Source: Xiphophorus maculatus (taxonomy: Eukaryota > Chordata > Actinopteri > Cyprinodontiformes > Poeciliidae). Taken from it: DNA of 64,000 nucleotides. Shown in pieces: positions 12,681-26,861 of the stretch. The stretch covers positions 1,136,802 to 1,200,801 of the forward strand of contig NC_036445.1 in the NCBI RefSeq assembly GCF_002775205.1, written 5' to 3'. The position numbers were made by a program, and so were the translations under genes. The notes below the pieces were generated by a model that saw only the letters and a list, made by a program, of their open reading frames with translations, did no database searches and was not told where the DNA came from. The first letter of the stretch is position 1. Each line of letters begins with the position of its first letter.

Positions 12681-15286
12681 ATTCTTATTATTCTTCCACC
12701 CAAATGAATTGCCTTTTTGGGGGCTTTATCATATTCAAAAACTCACCAAACTTGGCGGTCGCATAAAACGAGTTTTAAATTTAAGTACTGTAAGGTCGTC
12801 GCAAAAATCGCAAAAAAAATTGCTCAACGGCAGCAACTAGCAATTTTCAAAAGACCCATTGCTATTCACTTACTTCATCGTAGAGACTTGAAATTCGGTA
12901 CAGTTGTAGAGCTCACTAAGACGCTCAGAATTTACAAGTAATGTCATAGTGCAACTATCACAGGAAGTCGGCCATGTTGGATTGAAGGTCCATTTCGGAC
13001 CCTGATTTGGCCGTTTACAGCCTTCGTATTTGATCGAACTCCTCCTAGGGATTTCGATTGATCGGCTTCAAACTCGGTCAGTCTGATCATAAGGCATGTC
13101 TGATTTAAAGTTATCAAATTGGTGAGTTTTGGAGCATGTTGAAGGGGGGTTACCAGGGGTCAAAGTTCACCTACACGCCATGAAACAAAAACCTCTTATA
13201 TTTCCTATACAAAAACACATAGAGGGACCAAACTTTCAGTGATTGATCGGCATCGGGTGTCCTATAATACCCTGCAGTGAAATTTTTTTTTTACGTAGGC
13301 CACGCCCCCTGAGAGCAGGAAGTGTAATGTTTTACTGTGAACGGTCGCTATCTTAGCCCTTTGACCTAATCAACATGAAACTGTGTCCAGAGACAGAAGA
13401 CATGTTGGTGTGTTGTGGATTCCAACCCCGACCGGCTGCGATGAAGCAGGTGGGCGTGGCGGCGTTGCGAACGCCATCGAATTTCGTTTGGCTCTGAATT
13501 CCACAGTTTCGGGGTGAGCTGCTCCAAACTCACTAGGATGGATCCTTATCCATCCCCGAACAGGAATCCATAGCGATATTTGGTGGGCGTGGCCTAATTT
13601 TTCTATAGCGACCCCTAGAGTATTTTAAATGAACAGCCCCAAGCCATGCTTAAACCTAGAATTACGAAACTTGGTACACATGTGTATCTTGTCGGGACGT
13701 ACAAAAAAGTCTCTTAGAGCCATGCTCTAAACCCAACAGGAAGTCGGCCATTTTAGATTGAAGTTCATTTGACCTCCATTTTGACGTTTACAGCCTTTGC
13801 ATTTGATCGAACTCCTCCTAGGGTTTTCGATTGATCGGCTTCAAACTCGGTCAGTCTGATCATAAGGCATGTCTGATTTAAAGTTATCAAATTGGTGACT
13901 GTATGAGCTTGCTGAAGGGGGGTTACCAGGGGTCAAAGTTCAGCTACTCGCCATGAAACACGAAACTCTTATATTTCCTATAAAAAAACACATAGAGGGA
14001 CCAAACTTTCAGTGATTGATCGGCATCGGATGTCCTAAAATACCCTGTGGTGAAATGATGAGATCACTTAAGCCACGCCCCCTGAGAACAGGAAGTGTCA
14101 TGTTTTACTGTGAACGGTCGCTATCTTAGCCCTTTGACCTAATCAACATGAAACTGTGTCCAGAGACAGAAGACATGTTGGTGTGTTGTGGATCCAAGCC
14201 CTGACCGGCTGCGATGAAGCAGCTGGGTGTGGCGGCGTGGCGAAGTGACCTGTAACGCCGATGCCATACGTTTGCTTCTAGATTCCACATGTTTCGACCG
14301 AGCTGCACCAAACTTGGCCTGACACATCCTGGTCTGATGCCTGACAATGCTATGTCATCATATTATGACGTCATCTAAGCCCCGCCCCCTCAGAATGAAT
14401 TAGAGAGATCTTCTGTGTAATTACATAATAAACAGTCCATGTTCGTTGTTTGTAGGGCAATGCTGCCCTCTGCTGCCCACTGAAATAGTTTCATTATTTC
14501 AGTAATTCGACACCAGAGGGCAGCATTGCCCTACGGAATGACAGTTCAATGTTGTAATGGAGGAAAAAATTAAATAATTAGTAATTCTAACACAAAAACT
14601 CACAGAGGCACCAAACGTTCAGTGATTGATCATAATCGAGTGTCCAATAATATCCAATGGTCAAATGATGACATCACTTAGGCCCCGCCCCCTCGGAACA
14701 GGAAGTGCTATTTTTTTACTTGGAAAGCTCTGTTTATGGCTCTCTTGACCTAATCAAGATGATTCGGATGATAAACTCTGTCAATGCTCGCTGCTGGCTG
14801 AACCGTGTGGGCGTGGCCAAATGGCGAATATCAGTCCCTCGCCATATACATACGTTTGGCTCTTATTCAGGCATAGATCATCCGATTGGCGCCAAACTGG
14901 ATATGTATGACCTTTGTTCACCTCTAAAGAGCCCGACGGGTTTGAAATGTAATTTGGCTCCACTGCGCCCCCTAAGTTAATACATGGGCTGTATCTCCTC
15001 GACGCATCGACCGATCTGCACCAGATTTTTTGACAGTCGTCGGGGAGCGCTGCCGAACGCATTCACGCGTGTCGCCTGGTGGATGGGTGTGGAAAATGCG
15101 CGACAGCTTCTGCGGTGGCTAGCGGGCGGCGGTGCTGGAAACTGCGGCGGAGCTTCTGCGGTGGGGAGTTGGCTGCGGCTCTGGAAATCGTGCGAGAGCT
15201 TCTGCGGTGGCTGGAACCCCCGCGGTGGCCAATAGGCCGGAGCGGCGCTTGCTGCGAGGGCCGCCCGAGGCTGCTTGCAGCTTTAA
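12681..15286 (+). repeat. Array unit 4 (long class, no head)
   Basis: The head module is missing; the unit opens with a short TTATTATTC tract and CACCCAAATGAATTGCC. There is a foldback at 14453-14533 and a CRE at 14366. Both its opening (ACGAGTTTTAAATTTAAGTA) and its tail variant are shared with unit 10, so the two descend from one copy. Confidence 0.9.
14453..14533. repeat. Foldback 3 with CTCF-like arms
   Basis: Same element and nearly the same sequence as foldback 1, in unit 4. Confidence 0.9.
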
Positions 15287-17160
15287 TTAGGCCCGAGCAG
15301 CAAAGCGCTGCGAAGGCCTATTGTTTCTGTACTGTTTCTTATTATTATTATTATTATTACGATTCTGCCCCCCTAAAGAGGAGCCTTTTTGGGGGCTTTA
15401 TCATATTCAAAAACTCACCAAACTTGGCGGTGGCGACTAGAAAATTTAAAAATTTTGAATTTTAAGGTTGTCGCAAAAATCGCAAAAAAAATTGCTGAAC
15501 GGCGGCAACTAGCAATTTTCTGTTGACACAATGGTATGAACGTACTTCATCGTAGAGACATGAAATTTGGTACACTTGTAGAGCTCACCAAAAGACTCAG
15601 AACTTACATTTAATGTTATAAGCCAACTATCACAGGAAGTCGGCCATTTTGTATTGAACGTCCATTTTTTACCTCGATTTTGACGTTTACAGCCTTCGTA
15701 TTTGATCGAACTCCTCCTAGGGATTTCGATTGATCGACTTCAAACTTGGTCAGTCTGATCATAAGGCATGTTTGATTTAAAGTTATCAAATTGGTGAGTT
15801 TTGGAGCATGTTGAAGGGGGGTTAGCAGGGGTCAAAGTTCACCTACTCGCCATGAAACACGAAACTCTTATATTTCCTATACAAAAGCACATAGAGGGAC
15901 CAAACTTTCAGTGATTGATCGGCATCGGGTCCCCTACAATACCATATGGTCAAATGATGACATCACTTAGGCCACGCCCCCTGAGAACAGGAAGTGTCAT
16001 GTTTTACTGTGAACGGTCGCTCTCTTAGCCCTTTGACCTAATCAACATGAAACTGTGTCCAGACACAGAAGACATGTTGGTGTGTTGAGGATTCCAACCC
16101 CGACCGGCTTTGAGATAGCAGCTGGGCGTGGCGGCGTGGCGAAGTGACCTGTAACGCCGATGCCATACGTTTGCTTCTAGATTCCACATGTTTCGACCGA
16201 GCTGCATCAAACTTGGCCTGAGTGATCCTGGAGGCTTGCCCGTCAATCCTACGTCATCACATTATGACGTCATCTAAGCCCCGCCCCCTGGGAACCGGAA
16301 GTGCCGTTTTTTTCCTTGGAAAGCTCTGTTTATGGCTCTCTTGACCTAATCAAGTTGATTCTGTGTTGGATGACAGATAGGAAGTTGATCTCGCTTGCTT
16401 TAAAGTGCCAAGAGTTTTCAATGGCGGCAACGCCGTTCGTATACGTTTGCCTCTACATTCCACATATTTTGACCGAGCTGCATCAAACTTTGCCTGAGTA
16501 ATCCTGGTGGTATGCCCGTCGATCCTACGTCATCACATTATGACGTCATCTAAGCCCCGCCCCCTCACAACAGGAAGTGCCATTTTTTTCCTTGGAAAGC
16601 TCTGTTTATGGCTCTCTTGACCTAATCAAGATGATTCGGATGATAAACTCTGTCAATGCTCGCTGCTGGCTGAACCGTGTGGGCGTGGCCAAATGGCGAA
16701 TATCAGTCCCTCGCCATATACATACGTTTGGCTCTTATTCAGGCATAGATCATCCGATTGGCGCCAAACTGGATATGTATGACCTTTGTTCACCTCTAAA
16801 GAGCCCGACGGGTTTGAAATGTAATTTGGCTCCACTGCGCCCCCTAAGTTAATACATGGGCTGTATCTCCTCGACGCATCGACCGATCTGCACCAGATTT
16901 TTTGACAGTCGTCGGGGAGCGCTGCCGAACGCATTCACGCGTGTCGCCTGGTGGATGGGTGTGGAAAATGCGCGACAGCTTCTGCGGTGGCTAGCGGGCG
17001 GCGGTGCTGGAAACTGCGGCGGAGCTTCTGCGGTGGGGAGTTGGCTGCGGCTCTGGAAATCGTGCGAGAGCTTCTGCGGTGGCTGGAACCCCCGCGGTGG
17101 CCAATAGGCCGGAGCGGCGCTTGCTGCGAGGGCCGCCCGAGGCTGCTTGCAGCTTTAATT
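15287..17160 (+). repeat. Array unit 5 (short class)
   Basis: It has one head at 15287. CRE sites at 16265 and 16541 are exactly 276 bases apart. There is no foldback. The last 530 bases or so are the same variant as the tail of unit 4, while the start matches units 8 and 9 (CCCCCCTAAAGAGGAGCC or GCGGTGGCGACTAG). Confidence 0.9.
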
Positions 17161-20094
17161 ATTATTATTATTATTCTTATTTTTCTGCCCCCCCAAAGAG
17201 GCGCCTTTTTGGAGGCTTTAGCATATTCAAAAACTCACCAAACTTGGCGGATGCATACGGGGAGTTTAAAAATTTCGTATTTTAAGGTCGCCGCAAAAAT
17301 CGCAAACAAATTGGCTCAACGGCGCCACCTAGCAATTTTCAAAAGACCCATTGCTATTCACTTACTTCATCGTAGAGACTTGAAATTCGGTACAGTTGTA
17401 GAGCTCACTAACACGCTCAGAATTTACAAGTAATGTCATAGTGCAAGTATCACAGGAAGTCGGCCATTTTGTATTGAAGGTCCATTTTGGACCTCGAGTT
17501 TGACGTTTACAGCCTTCGTATTTGATCGAACTCCTCCTAGGGATTTCGATTGATCGGCTTCAAACTCGGTCAGTCTGATCATAAGGCATGTCTGATTTAA
17601 AGTTATCAAATTGGTGAGTTTTGGAGCATGTTGAAGGGGGGTTAGCAGGGGTCAAAGTTCACCTACACGCCATGAAACAAAAACCTCTTATATTTCCTAT
17701 ACAAAAACACATAGAGGGACCAAACTTTCAGTGATTGATCGACATCAGGTGTCCTAAAATACCCTGCAGTGAAATTTTTTTTTTATGTAGGCCACGCCCC
17801 CTGAGAGCAGGAAGTGTAATGTTTTACTGTGAACGGTCGCTATCTTAGCCCTTTGACCTAATCAACATGAAACTGTGTCCAGAGACAGAAGACATGTTGG
17901 TGTGTTGTGGATTCCAACCCCGACCGGCTGCGATGAAGCAGGTGGGCGTGGCGGCGTTGCGAACGCCATCGAATTTCGTTTGGCTCTGAATTCCACAGTT
18001 TCGGGGTGAGCTGCTCCAAACTCACTAGGATGGATCCTTATCCATCCCCGAACAGGAATCCATAGCGATATTTGGTGGGCGTGGCCTAATTTTTCTATAG
18101 CGACCCCTAGAGTATTTTAAATGAACAGCCCCAAGCCATGCTTTATCCTAGAATTACGAAACTTGGTACACATGTGTATCTTGTCGGGACGTACAAAAAA
18201 GTCTCTTGGAGCCATGCTCTAAACCCAACAGGAAGTCGGCCATTTTGTATTGAAGGTCCATTTTGGACCTCGAGTTTGACGTTTACAGCCTTTGCATTTG
18301 ATCGAACTCCTCCTAGGGATTTCGATTGACCGGCTTCAAACTCGGTCAGTCTGATCATAAGGCATGTCTGATTTAAAGTTATCAAATTGGTGACTGTATG
18401 AGCTTGCTGAAGGGGGGTTACCAGGGGTCAAAGTTCAGCTACTCGCCATGAAACACGAAACTCTTATATTTCCTATATAAAAACACATAGAGGGACCAAA
18501 CGTTCAGTCATTGATCGTCATCGGGTGTCCTAAAATACCCTGTGGTGAAATTATTTTTTTAAGTAGGCCACGCCCCCTGAGAACAGGAAGTGTCATGTTT
18601 TACTGTGAACGGTCGTTATCTTAGCCCTTTGACCTAATCAACATGAAACTGTGTCCAGAGACAGAAGACATGTTGGTGTGTTGTGGATTCCAACCCCGAC
18701 CGGCTGCGATGAAGCAGGTGGGCGTGGCGGCGTTGCGAACGCCATCGAATTTCGTTTGGCTCTGAATTCCACAGTTTCGGGGTGAGCTGCTCCAAACTCA
18801 CTAGGATGGATCCTTATCCATCCCCGAACAGGAATCCATAGCGAAATTTGGTGGGCGTGGCCTAATTTCTCTACATCTCCCCCTGGAATATTTTAAAAAA
18901 TCAGCCCCAAGCCATGCTTTATCCTAGAATTACGAAACTTGGTACACATGTGTATCTTGTCGGGACGTACAAAAAAGTCTCTTAGAGCCATGCTCTAAAC
19001 CCAACAGGAAGTCGGCCATTTTAGATTGAATTTCATTTGACCTCGATTTTGACTTTTACAGCCTTCGTATTTGATCGAACTCCTCCTAGGGATTTCGATT
19101 GATCGACTTCAAACTCGGTCAGTCTGATCATAAGGCATGTCTGATTCAAAGTTATCAATATGGTGACATTTGAACATGTGGAAGGGGGGTTAGCAAGGCT
19201 CAAAGTTCCCCTGTGATCGACTGTGTAATACAAAGGGCTTTGTCATGTGTAGGGCAATGCTGCCCTCTGGTGTCGAATAACTGAAATTACTGAAATAGTT
19301 TCATTATTTCAGTAATTCGACACCAGAGGGCAGCATTGCCCTACAGAGTTCAATTTTGTAATGTAGGAAAAAATTAAAAATTTGTAATTCTACTGTGAAC
19401 GGTCGATAGCTTCTGCACCAAACTTTGCACGAGTGACCCTGGCGGGATCCCTGACGACCCTATGTCATCATATTATGACGTCATCTAAGCCCCGCCCCCT
19501 CGGAACCGGAAGTGCCGTTTTTTTCCTTGGAAAGCTCCGTTTATGGCTCTCTTGACCTAATCAAGATGATTCGGATGATGAGGTCTGTCATTGCTCGCTT
19601 CAGGCTGAACCATGTGGGCGTGGCCAAATGGCGAATATCAGTCCCTCGCCATATTCATACGTTTGGCTCTAATTCACACATGGATCATCCGATTGGCTCC
19701 AAACTGGATATGTATGACCTTTGTTCACCTCTAAAGAGCCCAACGGGATTGAGATGTAATTTGGTCCACTGCGCCCCCTAAGTTAATACATCGGCTGTAT
19801 CTCCTCGACGCATCGACCGATCTGCACCAGATTTTTTGACAGTCGTCGGGGATCGCCGCCGAACGCATTCACGCGTGTCGCCCGGTGGCCGGGCGGGGAA
19901 AATGCGAGACAGCTTCTGCGGCGGCTGGCGGGCGGCGGTGCTGGAGACGGCGCCGGAGCTTCCGCGCTTGCGAGCGGGCTGCGGCTCTGGAAAACGCGCG
20001 AGAGCTTCTGCGGTGGCCGGAACCCCCGCGGTGGCCAATAGGCCGGAGCGGCGCTTGCTGCGAGGGCCGCCCGAGGCTGCTTGCAGCTTTAATT
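17161..20094 (+). repeat. Array unit 6 (long class, no head, longest foldback)
   Basis: It opens with a (TTA)n tract and no head. The GCGACCCCTAGAG-type block occurs in two forms, near 18100 and 18880. A foldback at 19250-19343 has the longest and best-matched arms of the six. There is one CRE at 19476. The tail variant differs from its neighbours (GGAGACGGCGCCGG near 19943). Confidence 0.9.
19250..19343. repeat. Foldback 4, longest form
   Basis: Here the left arm continues CTCTGGTGTCGAATAACTGA, matching the right arm TTCAGTAATTCGACACCAGA. The two arms pair over about 35-40 bases with few mismatches. The other copies look like versions with part of the left arm changed. Confidence 0.9.
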
Positions 20095-22300
20095 ATTAGG
20101 CCCGAGCAGCAAAGCGCTGCGAAGGCCTATTGTTTCTGTACTGTTTCTTATTAGGCCCGAGCAGCAAAGCGCTGCGAAGGCCTATTGTTTCTGTACTGTT
20201 TCTTATTATTATTATTATTATTACGATTCTGCCCCCCCAAAGAGGCGCCTTTTTGGGGGCTTTATCATATTCAAAAACTCACCAAACTTGGCGGTCGCGA
20301 CTAGAAAATTTAAAAATTTTGAATTTTAAGGTTGTCGCAAAAATCGCAAAAAAAATTGCTCAACGGCGGCAACTAGCAATTTTCTGTTGACACAATGGTA
20401 TGAACGTATTTCATCGTAGAGACATGAAATTTGGTACACTTGTAGAGCTCACCAAAAGACTCAGAACTTACATTTAATGTTATTAGCCAACTATCACAGG
20501 AAGTCGGCCATTTTGTCTTGAACGTCCATTTTTTTCCTCGATTTTGACGTTTACAGCCTTCGTATTTGATCGAACTCCTCCTAGGAATTTCGATTGATCG
20601 ACTTCAAACTCGGTCAGTCTGATCATAAGGCATGTTTGATTTAAAGTTATCAAATTGGTGAGTTTTGGAGTATGTTGAAGGGGGGTTAGCAGGGGTCAAA
20701 GTTCACCTACTCGCCATGAAACACGAAACTCTTATATTTCCTATAAAAAAACACATAGAGGGACCAAACTTTCAGTGATTGATCGGCATCGGATGTCCTA
20801 AAATACCCTGTGGTGAAATGATGACATCACTTAAGCCACGCCCCCTGAGAACAGGAAGTGTCATGTTTTACTGTGAGCGGTCGCTCTCTTAGCCCTTTGA
20901 CCTAATCAACATGAAACTGTGTCCAGACACAGAAGACATGTTGGTGTGTTGAGGATTCCAACCCTGACCGGCTTTGAGATAGCAGCTGGGCGTGGCGGCG
21001 TGGCGAAGTGACCTGTAACGCCGATGCCATACGTTTGCTTCTAGATTCCACATGTTTCGACCGAGCTGCACCAAACTTGGCTTGAGTGATGCTGGTGTGA
21101 TGCCTGAAAATTCTATGTCATCAGATTATGACGTCATCTAAGCCCCGCCCCCTCAGAACAGGAAGTGCTATTTTTTTCCTTGGAAACTTTCATCTATGGC
21201 TCTCTTGACCTAATCAAGGTGATTCTGTGTTGGATGACAGATAGGAAGTTGGTCTCGCTTGCTTTAAAGTGCCAAGAGTTTTCAATGGCGGCAACGCCGT
21301 TCGTATACGTTTGCCTCTACATTCCACATATTTTGACCGAGCTGCATCAAACTTGGCCTGAGTGATCCTGGAGGCTTGCCCGTCAATCCTACGTCATCAC
21401 ATTATGACGTCATCTAAGCCCCGCCCCCTCGGAACCGGAAGTGCCGTTTTTTTCCTTGGAAAGCTCTGTTTATGGCTCTCTTGACCTAATCAAGTTGATT
21501 CTGTGTTGGATGACAGATAGGAAGTTGATCTCGCTTGCTTTAAAGTGCCAAGAGTGTTCAATGGCGGCAACGCCGTTCGTATACGTTTGCCTCTACATTC
21601 CACATATTTTGACCGAGCTGCATCAAACTTGGCCTGAGTGATCCTGGAGGCTTGCCCGTCAATCCTACGTCATCACATTATGACGTCATCTAAGCCCCGC
21701 CCCCTCGGAACCGGAAGTGCCGTTTTTTTCCTTGGAAAGCTCTGTTTATGGCTCTTTTGACCTAATCAAGATGATTCGGATGATAAACTCTGTCAATGCT
21801 TGCTGCTGGCTGAACCGTGTAGGCGTGGCCAAATGGCGAATATCAGTCCCTCGCCATATGCATACGTTTGGCTCTTATTCACGCATAGATCATCCGATTG
21901 GCGCCAAACTGGATATGTATGACCTTTGTTCACCTCTAAAGAGCCCAACGAGGTTGAAATGTAATTTGGCTCCACTGCGCCCCCTAAGTTAATACATCGG
22001 CCGTATCTCCTCGACGCATCGACCGATCTGCACCAGATTTTTCGACAGTCGTCGGGGAGCGCCGCCGAACGCATTCACGCCTGTCGCCCGGTGGACGGGC
22101 GTGGAAAATGCGCGACAGCTTCTGCGGCGGCTGGCGGGCGGCGGTGCTGGAAACTGCGGCGGAGCTTCCGCGGTGGGGAGCGGGCTGCGGCTCTGGAAAC
22201 CGCGCGAGAGCTTCTGCGGTGGCTGGAACCCCCGCGGTGGCCAATAGGCCGGAGCGGCGCTTGCTGCGAGGGCCGCCCGAGGCTGCTTGCAGCTTTAATT
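20095..22300 (+). repeat. Array unit 7 (short class, three 276-bp subunits)
   Basis: Two heads in tandem (20097 and 20152) open the unit. CRE sites at 21129, 21405 and 21681 are spaced exactly 276 bases twice, showing tandem amplification of the inner subunit. There is no foldback. Its first kilobase is nearly identical to that of unit 3. Confidence 0.9.
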
Positions 22301-24383
22301 ATTATTACGATTCTGCCCCCCTAAAGAGGAGCCTTTTTGGGGGCTTTATCATATTCAAAAACTCACCAAACTTGGCGGTGGCGACTAGAAAATTTAAAAA
22401 TTTTGAATTTTAATGTTGTCGCAAAAATCGCAAAAAAAATTGCTGAACGGCAGCAACTAGCAATTTTCTGTTGACACAATGGTATGAACGTACTTCATCG
22501 TAGAGACATGAAATTTGGTACACATGTAGAGCTCACCAAAAGACTCAGAACTTACATTTAATGTTATAAGCCAACTATCACAGGAAGTCGGCCATTTTGT
22601 ATTGAACGTCCATTTTTTACCTCGATTTTGACGTTTACAGCCTTCGTATTTGATCGAACTCCTCCTAGGGATTTCGATTGATCGACTTCAAACTCGGTCA
22701 GTCTGATCATAAGGCATGTTTGATTTAAAGTTATCAAATTGGTGAGTTTTGGAGCATGTTGAAGGGGGGTTAGCAGGGGTCAAAGTTCACCTACTCGCCA
22801 TGAAACACGAAACTCTTATATTTCCTATACAAAAGCACATAGAGGGACCAAACTTTCAGTGATTGATCGACATCAGGTGGCTTACAATACCATATGGTCA
22901 AATGATGACATCACTTAGGCCACGCCCCCTGAGAACAGGAAGTGTCATGTTTTACTGTGAACGGTCGCTCTCTTAGCCCTTTGACCTAATCAACATGAAA
23001 CTGTGTCCAGACACAGAAGACATGTTGGTGTGTTGAGGATTCCAACCCCGACCGGCTTTGAGATAGCAGCTGGGCGTGGCGGCGTGGCGAAGTGACCTGT
23101 AACGCCGATGCCATACGTTTGCTTCTAGATTCCACATGTTTCGACCGAGCTGCATCAAACTTGGCCTGAGTGATCCTGGAGGCTTGCCCGTCAATCCTAA
23201 GTCATCACATTATGACGTCATCTAAGCCCCGCCCCCTGGGAACCGGAAGTGCCGTTTTTTTCCTTGGAAAGCTCTGTTTATGGCTCTCTTGACCTAATCA
23301 AGTTGATTCTGTGTTGGATGACAGATAGGAAGTTGATCTCGCTTGCTTTAAAGTGCCAAGAGTTTTCAATGGCGGCAACGCCGTTCGTATACGTTTGCCT
23401 CTACATTCCACATATTTTGACCGAGCTGCATCAAACTTGGCCTGAGTGATCCTGGAGGCTTGCCCGTCAATCCTACGTCATCACATTATGACGTCATCTA
23501 AGCCCCGCCCCCTCGGAACCGGAAGTGCCGTTTTTTTCCTTGGAAAGCTCTGTTTATGGCTCTCTTGACCTAATCAAGTTGATTCTGTGTTGGATGACAG
23601 ATAGGAAGTTGGTCTCGCTTGCTTTAAAGTCCCAAGTGTTTTCAATGGCGGCAACGCCGTTCGTATACGTTTGCCTCTACATTCCACATATTTTGACCGA
23701 GCTGCATCAAACTTTGCCTGAGTAATCCTGGTGGTATGCCCGTCGATCCTACGTCATCACATTATGACGTCATCTAAGCCCCGCCCCCTCACAACAGGAA
23801 GTGCCATTTTTTTCCTTGGAAAGCTCTGTTTATGGCTCTCTTGACCTAATCACGATGATTCAGATGATAAACTCTGTCAATGCTCGCTGCTGGCTGAACC
23901 GTGTGGGCGTGGCCAAATGGCGAATATCAGTCCCTCGCCATATGCATACGTTTGGCTCTTATTCAGGCATAGATCATCCGATTGGCGCCAAACTGGATCT
24001 GTATGACCTTTGTTCACCTCTAAAGAGCCCAACGGGTTTGAAATGTAATTTGGCTCCACTGCGCCCCCTAAGTTAATACATGGGTTGTATCTCCTCGACG
24101 CATCGACCGATCTGCGCCACATTTTTTGACAGTCGTCGGGGAGCGCTGCCGAACGCATTCACGCGTGTCGCCTGGTGGACGGGCGGGGAAAATGCGCGAC
24201 AGCTTCTGCGGTGGCTAGCGGGCGGCGGTGCTGAAAACTGCGGCGGAGCTTCTGCGGTCGGGAGTTGGCTGCGGCTCTGGAAATCGTGCGAGACCTTCTG
24301 CGGTGGCTGGAACCCCCGCGGTGGCCAATAGGCCGGAGCGGCGCTTGCTGCGAGGGCCGCCCGAGGCTGCTTGCAGCTTTAAT
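22301..24383 (+). repeat. Array unit 8 (short class, three 276-bp subunits, no head)
   Basis: There is no head; it opens with a short ATTATTACGATTC tract. CRE sites at 23213, 23489 and 23765 are exactly 276 bases apart. There is no foldback. Body and tail match unit 5 variants. Confidence 0.9.
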
Positions 24384-26861
24384 TAGGCCCGAGCAGCAAA
24401 GCGCTGCGAAGGCCTATTGTATCTGTACTGTTTATTATTATTATTACGATTCTTCCCACCTCTTCGTGTGCCTTTTTGGGGGCTTTATCATATTCAAAAA
24501 CTCACCAAACTTGGCGGTGGCGACTAGAAAATTTAAAAATTTTGAATTTTAAGGTTGTCGCAAAAATCGCAAAAAAAATTGCTGAACGGCGGCAACTAGC
24601 AATTTTCTGTTGACACAATGGTATGAACGTACTTCATCGTAGAGACATGAAATTTGGTACACTTGTAGAGCTCACCCAAAGACTCAGAACTTACATTGAA
24701 TGTTATAAGCCAACTATCACAGAAAGTCGGCCATTTTGTATTGAACGTCCATTTTTTACCTCGAGTTTGACGTTTACAGCCTTCGTATTTGATCGAACTC
24801 CTCCTAGGGATTTCGATTGATCGACTTCAAACTCGGTCAGTCTGATCATAAGGCATGTTTGATTTAAAGTTATCAAATTGGTGAGTTTTGGAGCATGCTG
24901 AAGGGGGGTTAGCAGGGGTCAAAGTTCACCTACTCGCCATGAAACACGAAACTCTTATATTTCCTATATAAAAACACATAGAGGGACCAAACTTTCACTG
25001 ATTGATCGTCATCGGGTGTCCTAAAATACCCTGTGGTGAAATGATGACATCACTTAGGCCACGCCCCCTGAGAACAGGAAGTGTCATGTTTTACTGTGAA
25101 CGGTCGCTATCTTAGCCCTTTGACCTCATCAACATGAAACTGTGTCCAGAGACAGAAGACATGTTGGTGTGTTGAGGATTCCAACCCCGACCGGCTTTGA
25201 CATAGCAGGTGGGCGTGGCGGCGTGGCGAAGTGACCTGTAACGCCGTTGCCATACGTTTGGCTCTGAATTCCACAATTTCGGGCCCAGCTGCTCCAAACT
25301 CACTAGGATGGATCCTTATCCACCCACCGACAGGAATTCATAACAAAATTTGGTGGGCGTGGCCTAATTTCTCTATAGCGACCCCTAGAGTATTTTAAAT
25401 GAACAGCCCCAAGCCATGCTTTATCCTAGAATTACGAAACTTGGTACATATGTGTATCTTGTCGGGACGTACAAAAAAGTCTCTTAGAGCCATGCTCTAA
25501 ACCCAACAGGAAGTCGGCCATTTTGTATTGAAGGTCCATTGTGGACCTCGAGTTTGACGTTTACAGCCTTTGCATTTGATCGAACTCCTCCTAGGGATTT
25601 CGGTTGATCGGCTTCAAACTCGGTCAGTCTGATCATAAGGCATGTCTGATTTAAAGTTATCAAATTGGTGACTGTATGAGCTTGCTGAAGGGGGGTTACC
25701 AGGGGTCAAAGTTCACCTACTCGCCATGAAACACCAAACTCTTATATATCCTGCACAGAAACTCACAGAGACACCAAACTTTCAGTTATTGATCATCAAT
25801 AGGTGTCCTAAAATACCCTGTGGTGAAATTATGACATCGCTTAGGCGACGCCCCCTGAGAACAGGAAGTGTCATGTTTTACTGTGAACGGTCGCTATCTT
25901 AGCCCTTTGACCTAATCAACATGAAACTGTGTGCAGAGACAGAAGACATGTTGGTGTGTTGTGGATTCAAGCCCTGACCGGCTGCGATGAAGCAGCTGTG
26001 TGCGGCGGCATGGCGAAGTGACCTGTAACGCCGATGCCATACGTTTGCTTCTAGATTCCACATGTTTCGACCGAGCTGCACTAAACTTGGCTTGAGTGAT
26101 GCTGGTGTGATACCTGAAAATTCTATGTCATCAGATTATGACGTCATCTAAGCCCCGCCCCCTCAGAACAGGAAGTGCTATTTTTTTCCTTGGAAACATT
26201 CATCTATGGCTCTCTTGACCTAATCAAGGTGATTCTGTGTTGGATGACAGATAGGAAGTTGGTCTCGCTTGCTTTAAAGTCCCAACAGTTTTCAATGGCG
26301 GCAACGCCGTTCGTATACGTTTGCCTCTACCTTCCACATATTTTGACCGAGCTGCATCAAACTTGGCCTGAGTGATCCTGGAGGCTTGCCCGTCAATCCT
26401 ACGTCATCACATTATGACGTCATCTAAGCCCCGCCCCCTCGGAACCGGAAGTGCCGTTTTTTTCCTTGGAAAGCTCTGTTTATGGCTCTCTTGACCTAAT
26501 CAAGGTGATTCTGTGTTGGATGACAGATAGGACGTTGGTCTCGCTTGCTTTAAAGTGCCAAGAGTTTTCAATGGCGGCAACGCCGTTCGTATACGTTTGC
26601 CTCTACATTCCACATATTTTGACCGAGCCGCATCAAACTTGGCCTGAGTGATCCTGGTGGGAGGCCCGTCGATCCTACGTCATCATATTATGACGTCATC
26701 TAAGCCCCGCCCCCTCGGAACAGGAAGTGCCGTTTTTTTCCTTGGAAAGCTCGCCCTAAACCATGCGAGAGCTCCTGCGGTGGCCGGAACCCCCGCGGTG
26801 GCCAATAGGCCGGAGCGGCGCTTGCTGCGAGGGCCGCCCGAGGCTGCTTGCAGCTTTAATT
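24384..26861 (+). repeat. Array unit 9 (mixed class, trimmed tail)
   Basis: It has one head at 24385. It combines the GCGACCCCTAGAG block of the long class (near 25377) with three CRE sites spaced 276 bases (26139, 26415, 26691) as in the short class, and looks like a recombinant of the two. The CpG-rich tail is cut short: text jumps near 26752 from GGAAAGCTC to the last part of the tail. Confidence 0.9.
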
